The translations under genes and the position numbers were made by a program. Shown here piece after piece: positions 24,211-32,608 of a stretch of 64,000 nt of DNA (the first letter of the stretch is position 1; each line of letters opens with the position of its first letter). Under the pieces are notes generated by a model. That model saw nothing but the letters and a program-made list of their open reading frames with translations, did not search any database and was not told the DNA's origin. The stretch comes from Haloechinothrix_A salitolerans (GTDB lineage Bacteria > Actinomycetota > Actinomycetes > Mycobacteriales > Pseudonocardiaceae), in NCBI RefSeq assembly GCF_039544105.1, contig NZ_BAABLA010000109.1. The stretch is one strand, 5' to 3'.

Positions 24211-24615
24211 TCAGACGTCCGTGATGTCGGCGATCAGCATGTCGATGTCGAACTGGTCCTCTTCCTTTTCGACCGGAACGGCGTCGAGCGTCATGTTCGC
24301 GAAGGCTTCGGCATCCTCGCGGCTGAGGAACCAGGACGCGCGGCCCTCATCGGATTCGACCTGGAACAGCAGCAGGCGCTCGCCCTGATCCTCGAAGGGC
24401 ACAAACCGGACGTCGCCGATGCCTGCCGGTGCCTTGAGTCCCGCGAGCAGCAAGTCGCGTGCGAACGTCCAGGTCACCCACGTCTCCGGGCTGGTCTGGA
24501 ACTCGACGGTGATCGCGTACGGGTCGTCGGCGCGGTAGGACCAGCACGAGTACACCGGGGCGGCCTCGTTGGTCAGAGTGATGAACCGTTCCAGTCGCAC
24601 GGTGTTGGCGGCCAT
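24211..24615 (-). CDS. SsgA-like sporulation/cell division protein, copy 1
   Basis: The 134-residue protein belongs to the SsgA-like (SALP) family, actinobacterial proteins that place division septa and cell-wall machinery. Family features are DPYAITVEF, the TWTFARDLLLAGL segment, and GIGDVRFVPFEDQGERLLLF. The C-terminus is acidic (KEEDQFDIDM). GGAGGAGG precedes ATG 24615 at good spacing. It is about 73% identical by hand count to the gene immediately upstream (24970-25374) and shares its upstream sequence. Which of the Streptomyces family members it corresponds to cannot be settled here. Confidence 0.9.
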   Translation of the reverse strand: MAANTVRLERFITLTNEAAPVYSCWSYRADDPYAITVEFQTSPETWVTWTFARDLLLAGLKAPAGIGDVRFVPFEDQGERLLLFQVESDEGRASWFLSREDAEAFANMTLDAVPVEKEEDQFDIDMLIADITDV

Positions 24616-24740
24616 GTCGCCTCCTCCTGGTCGTGTCCGCCGGTCGTGCCGACGTGTGGGAGCTTTCGCGAAGGAGAGGCTTGATCATGGCGGCGATGAC
24701 GTGTCTTGACCAGATCTCAACCGATACGGTGTTCCCGCCA

Positions 24741-24753
24741 TCACATCTGTAAC
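24741..24753. promoter_or_regulatory. Conserved upstream element of SsgA-like copy 1
   Basis: TCACATCTGTAAC lies 126 bases upstream of the copy 1 start and is nearly identical to TCACACCTGTAAC upstream of copy 2. It contains half-sites TCAC and GTAAC with 9-base periodicity. Conservation beyond the coding region suggests a control site; the regulator is unknown. Confidence 0.5.
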
Positions 24754-24876
24754 GCCGCAGGTCAGCGAACCGATAGAAAGTCGTTCTCGCATCCGGCGGG
24801 TCCCCTGTATCGCGGTACCTGTCAACGTGCGGAACCGGTAGACAAAGTGGTCGCTGAGCAAACCTGGTGTGGACGC

Positions 24877-24917
24877 GACTGAGCCCCGGGATGGGGGAGG
24901 CCACCCGGGGCTCAGTC
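24877..24917 (-). terminator. Terminator of SsgA-like copy 2
   Basis: GACTGAGCCCCGGG (24877-24890) pairs perfectly with CCCGGGGCTCAGTC (24904-24917) around a 13-base loop, about 50 bases past the stop of the minus-strand gene at 24970. Confidence 0.85.
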
Positions 24918-24969
24918 ACCCGCGCCAACGGGCGCTGACCACGAAAGGTCAGACGTCAGGTTGTACGGG

Positions 24970-25374
24970 TCACACGTCCGTGATGCCCGCGATCAGTGCT
25001 TCCACGTCGAGATGCTCTGACTCCGCGCCGAGTGGGACGGCGTCGAGCGTCATGGTCGCGAACTCCTCAGCCTCGTCGCGGTTCAAGAACCACGACGCCC
25101 TGCCCTGGTCGGACTCCACCTGGAAAAGCAGGAGCCGGTCACCCTCGTCCTCGAAGGGCACGAACCGGACGTCGCCGATGCCCGCGGGCGCCTTGAGCCC
25201 CGCGAGCAGTAGGTCACGGGCGAATACCCAGGTGATCCAGCTGTCGTGGCTGGTTTGGAACTCGACGGTGATGGTGAACGGCTCGTCGGGAGTGTAGGAC
25301 CAGCGAGACAGCACGGGGGCGCGCTCGCTGAGCAAGTCAATGAACCGTTCCTGGCGCACGGTGTTGGCGGCCAT
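24970..25374 (-). CDS. SsgA-like sporulation/cell division protein, copy 2
   Basis: The 134-residue SsgA-like protein has the same length as copy 1 and the same core (TITVEFQTS, WVFARDLLLAGLKAPAGIGD, VRFVPFEDEGDRLLLFQVES), diverging mainly in the first 30 and last 20 residues. ATG 25374 follows GAGGAGGCGAC and matches copy 1; the frame open further upstream is Arg-rich and does not match the family. A terminator follows at 24877-24917, so each copy appears to be its own transcription unit. It probably acts in septum or wall-synthesis control. Confidence 0.9.
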   Translation of the reverse strand: MAANTVRQERFIDLLSERAPVLSRWSYTPDEPFTITVEFQTSHDSWITWVFARDLLLAGLKAPAGIGDVRFVPFEDEGDRLLLFQVESDQGRASWFLNRDEAEEFATMTLDAVPLGAESEHLDVEALIAGITDV

Positions 25375-25507
25375 GTCGCCTCCTCGTGGTTGTCTCCGGC
25401 GGTGGGTGTTCGTGCCGGCGGGATCGGGATTTGTCGCGAGGGAGAGGCGCCAGCCCCGGCCTGATGACGGCAATGTGCGCGAAGTCAGCCGATCTGGTGT
25501 CCGCAGC

Positions 25508-25521
25508 GTCACACCTGTAAC
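25508..25521. promoter_or_regulatory. Conserved upstream element of SsgA-like copy 2
   Basis: GTCACACCTGTAAC lies 134 bases upstream of the copy 2 start and matches the element at 24741 in 11 of its 12 core positions from the second TCAC base onward. The flanking CCGAT..GGTGTCCGC is also shared. Confidence 0.5.
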
Positions 25522-25609
25522 ATCGCCGCGCGGAGTCCCGATGATGAGCCCCAAACTCGTGGCCACGCCATCTGGGTGACGGGGGTGCTGTCATTAACGG
25601 ACCCCCGAT

Positions 25610-25638
25610 TTGGACCCGCTGACCGGGGCGGGTATCTT
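25610..25638 (+). promoter_or_regulatory. Promoter of the str operon
   Basis: TTGGAC (25610-25615) and TATCTT (25633-25638) are spaced by 17 bases, a fair match to the housekeeping sigma consensus. Transcription would start near 25645. Confidence 0.5.
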
Positions 25639-25859
25639 TGACGTCTGTGCCCGGCCGATGTCGGGCCGCTCCGCGTGCCTGTTGACCGCTCAGACGCTCA
25701 TTCGAGCGATCAAGCGTCGACTTAAGGCGGAGTTCCTCGGAAACCCGAAGGAAAGATACAAGGTCTTTTGCCTTGGCTAGGGTCGACACGCCCGACCTCG
25801 GGGACCGGGGAAGCAAGACCGACAAAGACGAAGCACGAACGCAAGAGAAGGCTGGTCCA

Positions 25860-26234
25860 TTGCCCACGATCCAGCAGCTGGTCCGCAAGGGCCGCCAGGA
25901 CAAAGCTGCCAAGCAGAAGACCGCGGCGCTCAAGGGAAGCCCCCAGCGTCGTGGCGTCTGCACGCGCGTGTACACCACAACTCCGAAGAAGCCGAACTCG
26001 GCGCTGCGCAAGGTCGCACGTGTGAAGCTGACCAGCGGCATCGAGATCACGGCTTACATCCCCGGTGAGGGTCACAACCTCCAGGAGCACTCGATGGTGC
26101 TCGTGCGTGGTGGTCGTGTGAAGGACCTCCCGGGCGTTCGCTACAAGATCATCCGCGGTTCGCTCGACACCCAGGGTGTGAAGAACCGCAAGCAGGCGCG
26201 CAGCCGGTATGGCGCGAAGAAGGAGAAGAGCTAA
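25860..26234 (+). CDS. rpsL: 30S ribosomal protein S12 (uS12)
   Basis: The 124-residue decoding-site protein is nearly invariant: PTIQQLVRKGRQDK at the start, TTPKKPNSALRKVARVKL, PGEGHNLQEHSMVLVRGGRVKDLPGVRYK. The two lysines at which streptomycin resistance mutations arise in other bacteria are both the wild-type residue. TTG 25860 is chosen because the family begins M-PTIQQL; the 29 codons in front are not part of known S12. It overlaps rpsG by one base (TAATG). Confidence 0.97.
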   Translation: MPTIQQLVRKGRQDKAAKQKTAALKGSPQRRGVCTRVYTTTPKKPNSALRKVARVKLTSGIEITAYIPGEGHNLQEHSMVLVRGGRVKDLPGVRYKIIRGSLDTQGVKNRKQARSRYGAKKEKS

Positions 26235-26704
26235 TGCCCCGCAAGGGTCCGGCGCCGAAGCGGCCGCTGATCTCCGACCCCGTCTACACCTCCCCGCTGG
26301 TCACCCAGCTGGTCAACAAGGTCCTGACCGACGGGAAGCGCTCGCTCGCCGAGCGGATCGTCTACGGTGCTCTCGAGGGAGCGCGTGAGAAGACCGGTAC
26401 CGACCCCGTCGTCACCCTCAAGCGCGCGCTGGACAACGTTCGGCCGCAGATCGAGGTGAAGAGCCGCCGCGTCGGTGGTGCCACCTATCAGGTGCCGATC
26501 GAGGTCAAGCCGGGTCGTTCCACCACGCTCGCGCTGCGGTGGCTGGTGACCTACTCCCGTCAGCGTCGGGAGAAGACCATGATCGAGCGGCTGCAGAATG
26601 AGCTGCTCGATGCGAGCAACGGCCTCGGGGCCAGCGTGAAGCGCCGCGAGGACACGCACAAGATGGCCGAATCGAACAAGGCGTTCGCGCACTACCGCTG
26701 GTGA
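26234..26704 (+). CDS. rpsG: 30S ribosomal protein S7 (uS7)
   Basis: The 156-residue protein initiates assembly of the 30S head and lines the E site. It begins MPRKGPAPKRPLISDPVY and has SRRVGGATYQVPIEV and ALRWLVTYSRQRREKTM. The length is standard. It is second in the str operon, starting one base before the rpsL stop, and fusA follows after 59 bp. Confidence 0.97.
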   Translation: MPRKGPAPKRPLISDPVYTSPLVTQLVNKVLTDGKRSLAERIVYGALEGAREKTGTDPVVTLKRALDNVRPQIEVKSRRVGGATYQVPIEVKPGRSTTLALRWLVTYSRQRREKTMIERLQNELLDASNGLGASVKRREDTHKMAESNKAFAHYRW

Positions 26705-26763
26705 GCGCGAGCCGCACCTGCTCGGCAGAAATTACCCAAGCTTAAGGACAGGGGAACACTCTC

Positions 26764-28866
26764 GTGGCACGCGATGTGCTGACCGACCTGAACAAGGTCC
26801 GCAACATCGGCATCATGGCTCACATCGATGCCGGTAAGACCACAACGACCGAGCGGATCCTGTTCTACACCGGGATCAACTACAAGATCGGCGAGGTGCA
26901 CGACGGCGCCGCGACGATGGACTGGATGGAGGAGGAGCAGAAGCGGGGTATCACCATCACCTCGGCTGCTACCACCACCTTCTGGAACGACTACCAGATC
27001 AACATCATCGACACCCCTGGTCACGTCGACTTCACCGTCGAGGTGGAGCGTTCGCTACGGGTGCTCGACGGTGCGGTCGCGGTCTTCGACGGCAAGGAAG
27101 GTGTCGAGCCGCAGTCCGAGCAGGTCTGGCGCCAGGCGGACAAGTACGAGGTCCCGCGCATCTGCTTCATCAACAAGATGGACAAGCTCGGTGCGGACTT
27201 CTACTTCACCGTCAAGACCATCGAGGACCGCCTCGGTGCTCGTCCGCTCGTCATCCAGTTGCCCATTGGCGCGGAGAGTGACTTCCAAGGCGTTGTCGAC
27301 CTCGTCGCGATGAAGGCCCTCACCTGGCGCGGTGACGTCAAGAAGGGCGAGCAGTACGAGATCGAGGACATCCCCGCCGAGCTCGCCGACAAGGCGGCCG
27401 AGTACAGGGAGAAGCTGCTTGAGGCCGTCGCCGAGAGCGACGAGGAGCTGCTCGAGAAGTACTTCGGCGGCGAGGAGCTGAGCACGGACGAGATCAAGCG
27501 CGGCATCCGCCAGCTGACCGTCAACCGCGAGGCCTACCCGGTGCTCGCTGGTTCGGCGTTCAAGAACAAGGGCGTGCAGCCGATGCTGGACGCGGTGATC
27601 GACTACCTGCCGTCGCCGCTCGACGTGCCCCCTGTCGAGGGCACGCTGACCGACGGCGAGACGTCGATCACGCGGGAAGCCTCAACGAAGGAGCCGTTCG
27701 CCGCGCTCGCGTTCAAGGTGGCCGCGCACCCGTTCTTCGGCAAGCTCACCTACATGCGGGTCTACTCCGGAAAGATCTCCTCCGGCTCGCAGGTCATCAA
27801 CGCGACCAAGGAGCGCAAGGAGCGCATCGGCAAGCTGTTCCAGATGCACTCCAACAAGGAGAACCCCGTCGACGAGGCGCAGGCGGGTCACATCTACGCC
27901 GTGCAGGGCCTCAAGGACACCTCGACGGGTGACACGCTCGCTGACCCGGCCAACCCGGTCGTGCTCGAGTCGATGACTTTCCCCGAACCGGTGATCGAGG
28001 TCGCGATCGAGCCGAAGACCAAGGCCGACCAGGACAAGCTCGCCACCGCGATCCAGAAGCTGGCTGACGAGGACCCAACCTTCCAGGTCAAGCAGGATGA
28101 GGAGACCGGGCAGACGATCGTCTCCGGCATGGGCGAGCTCCACCTTGAGGTGCTTGTCAACCGGATGAAGACCGACTTCAAGGTCGAGGCGAACATCGGT
28201 AAGCCACAGGTCGCTTACCGCGAGACGATCCGCAAGGTCGTCGAGAAGCACGAATACACGCACAAGAAGCAGACGGGTGGTTCCGGCCAGTTCGCTCGAG
28301 TCATCATCAGCCTCGAGCCGCTGGACACCTCCGCTGACGGTGCGCTGTACGAGTTCGACAACAAGATCACGGGTGGCCGGGTGCCGAGGGAGTACATCCC
28401 GTCGGTCGACGCCGGTGCCCAGGACGCCATGCAGTACGGCGTCCTCGCCGGATACCCGCTCGTCGGGTTGAAGGTGACCTTGTTGGATGGTGCGTACCAC
28501 GAGGTCGACTCTTCGGAGATGGCCTTCAAGGTCGCCGGCTCGCAGGCGCTCAAGGAGGCCGCGAGGCTGGCGAAGCCGGTACTGCTAGAGCCGATGATGG
28601 CGGTCGAGGTGACCACTCCCGAGGAGTACATGGGTGACGTCATCGGTGACCTGAACTCCCGCCGTGGCCACATCCAAGCCATGGAGGAGCGTTCGGGTAC
28701 CCGTGTCGTGAAGGCACTGGTTCCGCTGTCGGAGATGTTCGGCTACGTCGGCGACCTACGGTCGAAGACCCAGGGCCGCGCGAACTACTCCATGCAGTTC
28801 GACTCCTACGCCGAGGTGCCAAGCAACGTGGCGAAGGAGATCATCGCGAAGGCGACGGGGGAGTAA
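26764..28866 (+). CDS. fusA: Translation elongation factor G
   Basis: The 700-residue GTPase moves tRNAs and mRNA through the ribosome and helps split the ribosome after termination. G-domain motifs are AHIDAGKTTTTE (P-loop), RGITITSAATT (switch I), DTPGHVDFT (switch II) and INKMDKLGADF. Domains II to V follow at normal length. A GTG start after AAGGACAGGGG is used. There is one full copy here, in the usual str position between rpsG and tuf. Confidence 0.97.
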   Translation: MARDVLTDLNKVRNIGIMAHIDAGKTTTTERILFYTGINYKIGEVHDGAATMDWMEEEQKRGITITSAATTTFWNDYQINIIDTPGHVDFTVEVERSLRVLDGAVAVFDGKEGVEPQSEQVWRQADKYEVPRICFINKMDKLGADFYFTVKTIEDRLGARPLVIQLPIGAESDFQGVVDLVAMKALTWRGDVKKGEQYEIEDIPAELADKAAEYREKLLEAVAESDEELLEKYFGGEELSTDEIKRGIRQLTVNREAYPVLAGSAFKNKGVQPMLDAVIDYLPSPLDVPPVEGTLTDGETSITREASTKEPFAALAFKVAAHPFFGKLTYMRVYSGKISSGSQVINATKERKERIGKLFQMHSNKENPVDEAQAGHIYAVQGLKDTSTGDTLADPANPVVLESMTFPEPVIEVAIEPKTKADQDKLATAIQKLADEDPTFQVKQDEETGQTIVSGMGELHLEVLVNRMKTDFKVEANIGKPQVAYRETIRKVVEKHEYTHKKQTGGSGQFARVIISLEPLDTSADGALYEFDNKITGGRVPREYIPSVDAGAQDAMQYGVLAGYPLVGLKVTLLDGAYHEVDSSEMAFKVAGSQALKEAARLAKPVLLEPMMAVEVTTPEEYMGDVIGDLNSRRGHIQAMEERSGTRVVKALVPLSEMFGYVGDLRSKTQGRANYSMQFDSYAEVPSNVAKEIIAKATGE

Positions 28867-28990
28867 TCCCCCACAGCCCGCGGGCGTGAGGGGTCCTCCC
28901 TAAGGTCCGCACAACCGACCAGAGAGTGAATCGCCGACCGGCTGCCACGCCGGTGGCGGGAGAAATACTAAAGTCCAGGAGGACATTCCA

Positions 28991-30184
28991 GTGGCGAAGG
29001 CGAAGTTCGAGCGGAGCAAGCCGCACGTCAACATCGGCACCATCGGTCACGTCGACCACGGCAAGACTACGCTGACCGCGGCGATCACCAAGGTGCTGCA
29101 CGACCGGTTTCCTGAGCTCAACCAGTCCCGCGCGTTCGACCAGATCGACAACGCGCCGGAAGAGAAGCAGCGCGGTATCACGATTAACATCGCGCACGTC
29201 GAGTACCAGACCGACAAGCGTCACTACGCGCACGTCGACGCCCCTGGTCACGCCGACTACGTGAAGAACATGATCACGGGTGCCGCCCAGATGGACGGTG
29301 CCATCCTCGTCGTGGCCGCTACCGACGGCCCGATGCCGCAGACGCGTGAGCACGTGCTGCTCGCCCGTCAGGTCGGCGTGCCCTACATCGTGGTCGCGCT
29401 GAACAAGGCCGACATGGTCGACGACGAAGAGATCATCGAGCTCGTCGAGATGGAGGTCCGTGAGCTGCTCAACGAGCAGGAGTTCCCCGGCGATGACGCT
29501 CCGGTGATCAAGGTCTCCGGCCTCAAGGCCCTCGAGGGCGACGAGCAGTGGGCTGACAAGGTCATGGACCTCATGAACGCCGTCGACGAGAGTGTTCCGG
29601 ACCCGGTCCGCGAGACCGACAAGCCGTTCCTGATGCCGATCGAGGACGTCTTCACCATTACCGGTCGCGGTACGGTCGTCACCGGCCGTATCGAGCGTGG
29701 TGAGATCAAGCTCAACGAGGACGTCGAGATCGTTGGCATCAAGGACAAGGCCACCAAGACCACGGTGACCTCGATCGAGATGTTCAACAAGATGCTGGAC
29801 TACGGCCAGGCCGGTGACAACGCCGCGCTGCTGCTCCGTGGTATCAAGCGTGAGGACGTCGAGCGTGGTCAGGTCGTCGTCAAGCCGGGCACGACCACCC
29901 CGCACACCGAATTCGAGGCGCAGGCCTACATCCTGTCCAAGGACGAGGGTGGTCGCCACACGCCGTTCTTCAACAACTACCGTCCGCAGTTCTACTTCCG
30001 GACCACGGACGTCACCGGTGTCGTGACCCTGCCCGAGGGCACCGAGATGGTCATGCCGGGTGACAACACCGAGATCAGCGTCCAGCTGATCCAGCCGATC
30101 GCCATGGACGAGGGTCTGCGGTTCGCCATCCGCGAGGGTGGCCGCACCGTGGGCGCCGGCCAGGTCACCAAGATCATCAAGTGA
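28991..30184 (+). CDS. tuf: Translation elongation factor Tu
   Basis: The 397-residue GTPase delivers aminoacyl-tRNA to the ribosome. Motifs are GHVDHGKTTLTAAI, RGITINIAHVEYQT, DAPGHADYVKNMI and ALNKADMVDDEE, followed by beta-barrel domains II and III ending EGGRTVGAGQVTKIIK. A GTG start follows CCAGGAGG. The 124-bp gap after fusA has a small hairpin (28937-28942/28949-28954) but no clear terminator, so tuf can be read from the str promoter and possibly its own. Confidence 0.97.
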   Translation: MAKAKFERSKPHVNIGTIGHVDHGKTTLTAAITKVLHDRFPELNQSRAFDQIDNAPEEKQRGITINIAHVEYQTDKRHYAHVDAPGHADYVKNMITGAAQMDGAILVVAATDGPMPQTREHVLLARQVGVPYIVVALNKADMVDDEEIIELVEMEVRELLNEQEFPGDDAPVIKVSGLKALEGDEQWADKVMDLMNAVDESVPDPVRETDKPFLMPIEDVFTITGRGTVVTGRIERGEIKLNEDVEIVGIKDKATKTTVTSIEMFNKMLDYGQAGDNAALLLRGIKREDVERGQVVVKPGTTTPHTEFEAQAYILSKDEGGRHTPFFNNYRPQFYFRTTDVTGVVTLPEGTEMVMPGDNTEISVQLIQPIAMDEGLRFAIREGGRTVGAGQVTKIIK

Positions 30185-30633
30185 TCCGCGGGAGTGCTGG
30201 TCGGGGCCTCCCGCGCTGATCAGCACTCCCGGCCACCCCGGCTTCGGCGACGATGTCGGGGTATGCCAAACTATGAGGGTTGCTTGACGCGGGGCGGCCG
30301 GTTTCGCATGAATCGGCCGCCCTGGCGTGAGCAGGACGAACGGGTTTGCTGGCTGTCGCTACATGCGAGCCCGCAAGCCAGGGGTGCCCTGCTGGGCCGC
30401 CCCGCCAGGAAACCACCCGCACAGACGTCAACAGTGACGGATCGGTCTGCGCGCAGCGCGCGACACGCCCGACCGCGTGGACCGGACACTGGAGCTGTGA
30501 CGTGCGGGAACGGGCGCAGGCCCAGCGAGTAATCGCAGCACGAGACGACCGAGGGCCCGCTCGCGGGATCCAGCTGAAAAGCCGGGATCCGCGGGTGGTG
30601 TCCGACCAGTAGAGCAGAGGAACGAGCTGCCCC
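30185..30633 (+). promoter_or_regulatory. Leader and promoter region of the S10 operon
   Basis: The 449-bp gap holds the tuf terminator, then TTGACG (30284-30289) with CATGAA (30307-30312) at 17-base spacing as a weak promoter candidate. A 9-bp perfect hairpin GGGCGGCCG/CGGCCGCCC (30292-30300/30314-30322) overlaps that spacer, so the site may be regulatory rather than a plain promoter. The rest is GC-rich leader; no gene is supported. Confidence 0.4.
30189..30231 (+). terminator. Terminator after tuf
   Basis: CGGGAGTGCTG (30189-30199) pairs with CAGCACTCCCG (30221-30231), an 11-bp perfect stem with a 21-base loop, starting five bases past the tuf stop. No T run follows. Confidence 0.7.
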
Positions 30634-30939
30634 ATGGCGGGACAAAAGATCCGCATCCGGCTCAAGGCCTACGACCACGAGGCCATCGACGCCAGCGCGC
30701 GCAAGATCGTCGAGACGGTTACGCGCACCGGCGCGAATGTGGTCGGGCCGGTGCCGCTGCCGACCGAGAAGAACGTCTACTGCGTCATCCGCTCGCCGCA
30801 CAAGTACAAGGACTCGCGCGAGCACTTCGAGATGCGCACCCACAAGCGGTTGATCGACATCCTCGACCCGACGCCCAAGACGGTTGACGCGCTGATGCGC
30901 ATCGACCTTCCCGCAAGCGTCGACGTCAACATTCAGTAA
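30634..30939 (+). CDS. rpsJ: 30S ribosomal protein S10 (uS10)
   Basis: This 101-residue head protein also serves as NusE in antitermination. It opens MAGQKIRIRLKAYDHEAID and contains VVGPVPLPTEKN and the SPHKYKDSREHFEMRTHKRLIDI loop, given in two parts SPHKYKDSREHFEM and THKRLIDI. It is the first gene of the S10 operon; rplC follows after 36 bp. Confidence 0.97.
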   Translation: MAGQKIRIRLKAYDHEAIDASARKIVETVTRTGANVVGPVPLPTEKNVYCVIRSPHKYKDSREHFEMRTHKRLIDILDPTPKTVDALMRIDLPASVDVNIQ

Positions 30940-30975
30940 GCGTTACGAGAGCGCTGCGGCGGAGATTAGAGACTC

Positions 30976-31635
30976 ATGTCTGACAGGGAAGTAAAGGGCA
31001 TTCTGGGCACCAAGCTCGGCATGACCCAAGTCTTCGACGACGCGAACCGGGTCATCCCGGTGACGGTCGTCAAGGCTGGGCCGAACGTGGTGACCCAGGT
31101 GCGTAACAAGGACAACGACGGCTACGACGCGGTGCAGTTGGCCTTCGGCGCGATTGACCCTCGCAAGGTCAACAAGCCGAAGACCGGGCACTTCGACAAG
31201 GCCGGCGTGACCCCACGGCGCTACCTTGCCGAGCTGCGGACCACCGACGCCGGCAGCTACGAGGTCGGCCAGGAGATCACGGCGGGCGACGTGTTCGCCG
31301 CCGGTCAGGTCGTCGACGTCACGGGGACGAGCAAGGGCAAGGGCTACGCGGGCGTCATGAAGCGTCACGGCTTCGCTGGCCAGGGCGCGAGCCACGGTAA
31401 CCAGGCGACGCACCGCAAGCCGGGCGCCATCGGTGGTTGCGCCACGCCGAGCCGGGTGTTCAAGGGCATGCGTATGGCTGGCCGCATGGGCAACGTGCGG
31501 GTCACCACGCAGGGCCTAACCCTGCATGACGTGCGCGCGGACGACGGCCTGCTGCTCATCAAGGGCGCCGTGCCCGGTCCGAAGGGTGGTCTTGTCTTCG
31601 TCAAGACCGCCGCGAAGGGTGGTGTGCCAGCATGA
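30976..31635 (+). CDS. rplC: 50S ribosomal protein L3 (uL3)
   Basis: The 219-residue protein reaches toward the peptidyl transferase centre with its long loop. Seen are GILGTKLGMTQVFDD at the start and the signature GYAGVMKRHGFAGQGASHGN, followed by GCATPSRVFKGMRMAGRMG. It overlaps rplD by 4 bp (ATGA), so the two are translationally coupled. Confidence 0.97.
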   Translation: MSDREVKGILGTKLGMTQVFDDANRVIPVTVVKAGPNVVTQVRNKDNDGYDAVQLAFGAIDPRKVNKPKTGHFDKAGVTPRRYLAELRTTDAGSYEVGQEITAGDVFAAGQVVDVTGTSKGKGYAGVMKRHGFAGQGASHGNQATHRKPGAIGGCATPSRVFKGMRMAGRMGNVRVTTQGLTLHDVRADDGLLLIKGAVPGPKGGLVFVKTAAKGGVPA

Positions 31636-32288
31636 CGACCATTGATGTGAAGACCCCAACCGGCAAGGCCGACGGCACGGTGGAGCTGCCTGCCGAGGTG
31701 TTCGACGTCCAGGCCAACATGCCGCTGATGCACCAGGTGGTCACCGCGCAGCTCGCCGCGGCCCGGCAGGGCACGCACGACACCAAGACCCGTGGTGAGG
31801 TCAGCGGTGGCGGCAGCAAGCCGTACCGGCAGAAAGGCACCGGCCGTGCGCGTCAGGGCTCGATCAGGGCGCCGCAGTTCGCGGGCGGTGGCACGGTCCA
31901 CGGGCCAACGCCGCGCAAGTACGACCAGCGCACGCCGAAGAAGATGAAGGCGGCCGCGCTGCGGGGCGCGCTCTCCGACCGCGCCCGTTCCGGCCAGGTG
32001 CACGTGGTGACCGAGCTGGTCAGCGGCGAGAAGCCGTCGACCAAGTCGGCCAAGAACGCACTCGCGGCGATTACCACCGCGAAGCGCGTTCTCGTCGTGT
32101 TGCACCGCGAGGACGAGCTGACCTGGCGCTCGCTGCGCAACCTCAGCTACGTCCACCTGATCACACCTGACCAGCTCAACACCTATGACGTGCTGGTCAA
32201 CGACGACGTGGTGTTCACGAAGGCCGCGCTGGACGTCTTCCTCGCGGGTGCGAGCAAGGGCAAGGCCGAGGGGAGTGACAAGCAGTGA
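31632..32288 (+). CDS. rplD: 50S ribosomal protein L4 (uL4)
   Basis: The 218-residue protein lines the exit tunnel with its long loop (GGGSKPYRQKGTGRARQGS) and binds 23S rRNA domain I. In E. coli L4 represses the S10 operon; the leader upstream of rpsJ here is long enough for such control but no matching RNA fold was worked out. It overlaps rplC and rplW by 4 bp. Confidence 0.96.
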   Translation: MTTIDVKTPTGKADGTVELPAEVFDVQANMPLMHQVVTAQLAAARQGTHDTKTRGEVSGGGSKPYRQKGTGRARQGSIRAPQFAGGGTVHGPTPRKYDQRTPKKMKAAALRGALSDRARSGQVHVVTELVSGEKPSTKSAKNALAAITTAKRVLVVLHREDELTWRSLRNLSYVHLITPDQLNTYDVLVNDDVVFTKAALDVFLAGASKGKAEGSDKQ

Positions 32289-32593
32289 GCGCGATCGGCA
32301 TTCCTGACCACCGCGATGTCCTGATCCGGCCGGTGATCTCCGAGAAGTCCTACGGGCTGCTCGAGGAGAACAAGTACACGTTCGAGGTTCGCCCCGACGC
32401 GAACAAGACGCAGATCAAGATCGCCGTCGAGAAGATCTTCGACGTCAAGGTCGTCAGCGTCAACACGCTCAACCGGCAGGGCAAGCGCAAGCGCACCCGG
32501 TATGGCTACGGCAAGCGGAAGAACGTCAAGCGTGCGGTCGTCACGCTGTCCGAGGACAGCAAGGCGATCGAGATCTTCGGCGGCACCGCGTAA
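32285..32593 (+). CDS. rplW: 50S ribosomal protein L23 (uL23)
   Basis: The 102-residue protein sits at the tunnel exit where trigger factor and SRP dock. It has DVLIRPVISEKSYGLLEENKY near the start, given as DVLIRPVISEKSY, and VNTLNRQGKRKRTRYG in the extended loop. A GTG start overlaps the rplD stop as GTGA; rplB follows after 15 bp. Confidence 0.96.
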   Translation: MSAIGIPDHRDVLIRPVISEKSYGLLEENKYTFEVRPDANKTQIKIAVEKIFDVKVVSVNTLNRQGKRKRTRYGYGKRKNVKRAVVTLSEDSKAIEIFGGTA

Positions 32594-32608
32594 GGGACGG
32601 CGAGAGAC

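Larger units (their letters stand above)
24616..24969 (-). promoter_or_regulatory. Region between the two SsgA-like genes
   Basis: The 354-bp gap contains a terminator for the upstream copy (24877-24917) and the promoter region of copy 1. TCACATCTGTAAC at 24741-24753 and the adjacent CCGATACGGTGTTCCCGCC (24721-24739) recur upstream of copy 2 (listed separately). No gene is seen. Confidence 0.6.
25375..25859 (+). promoter_or_regulatory. Divergent region between SsgA-like copy 2 and rpsL
   Basis: The 485-bp gap holds the copy 2 upstream element on the left and the str operon promoter on the right (25610-25638), giving rpsL a leader of about 215 bases. A short inverted repeat CGGCC/GGCCG lies near 25650. 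An in-frame extension of rpsL to 25773 is possible but unsupported. Confidence 0.5.
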
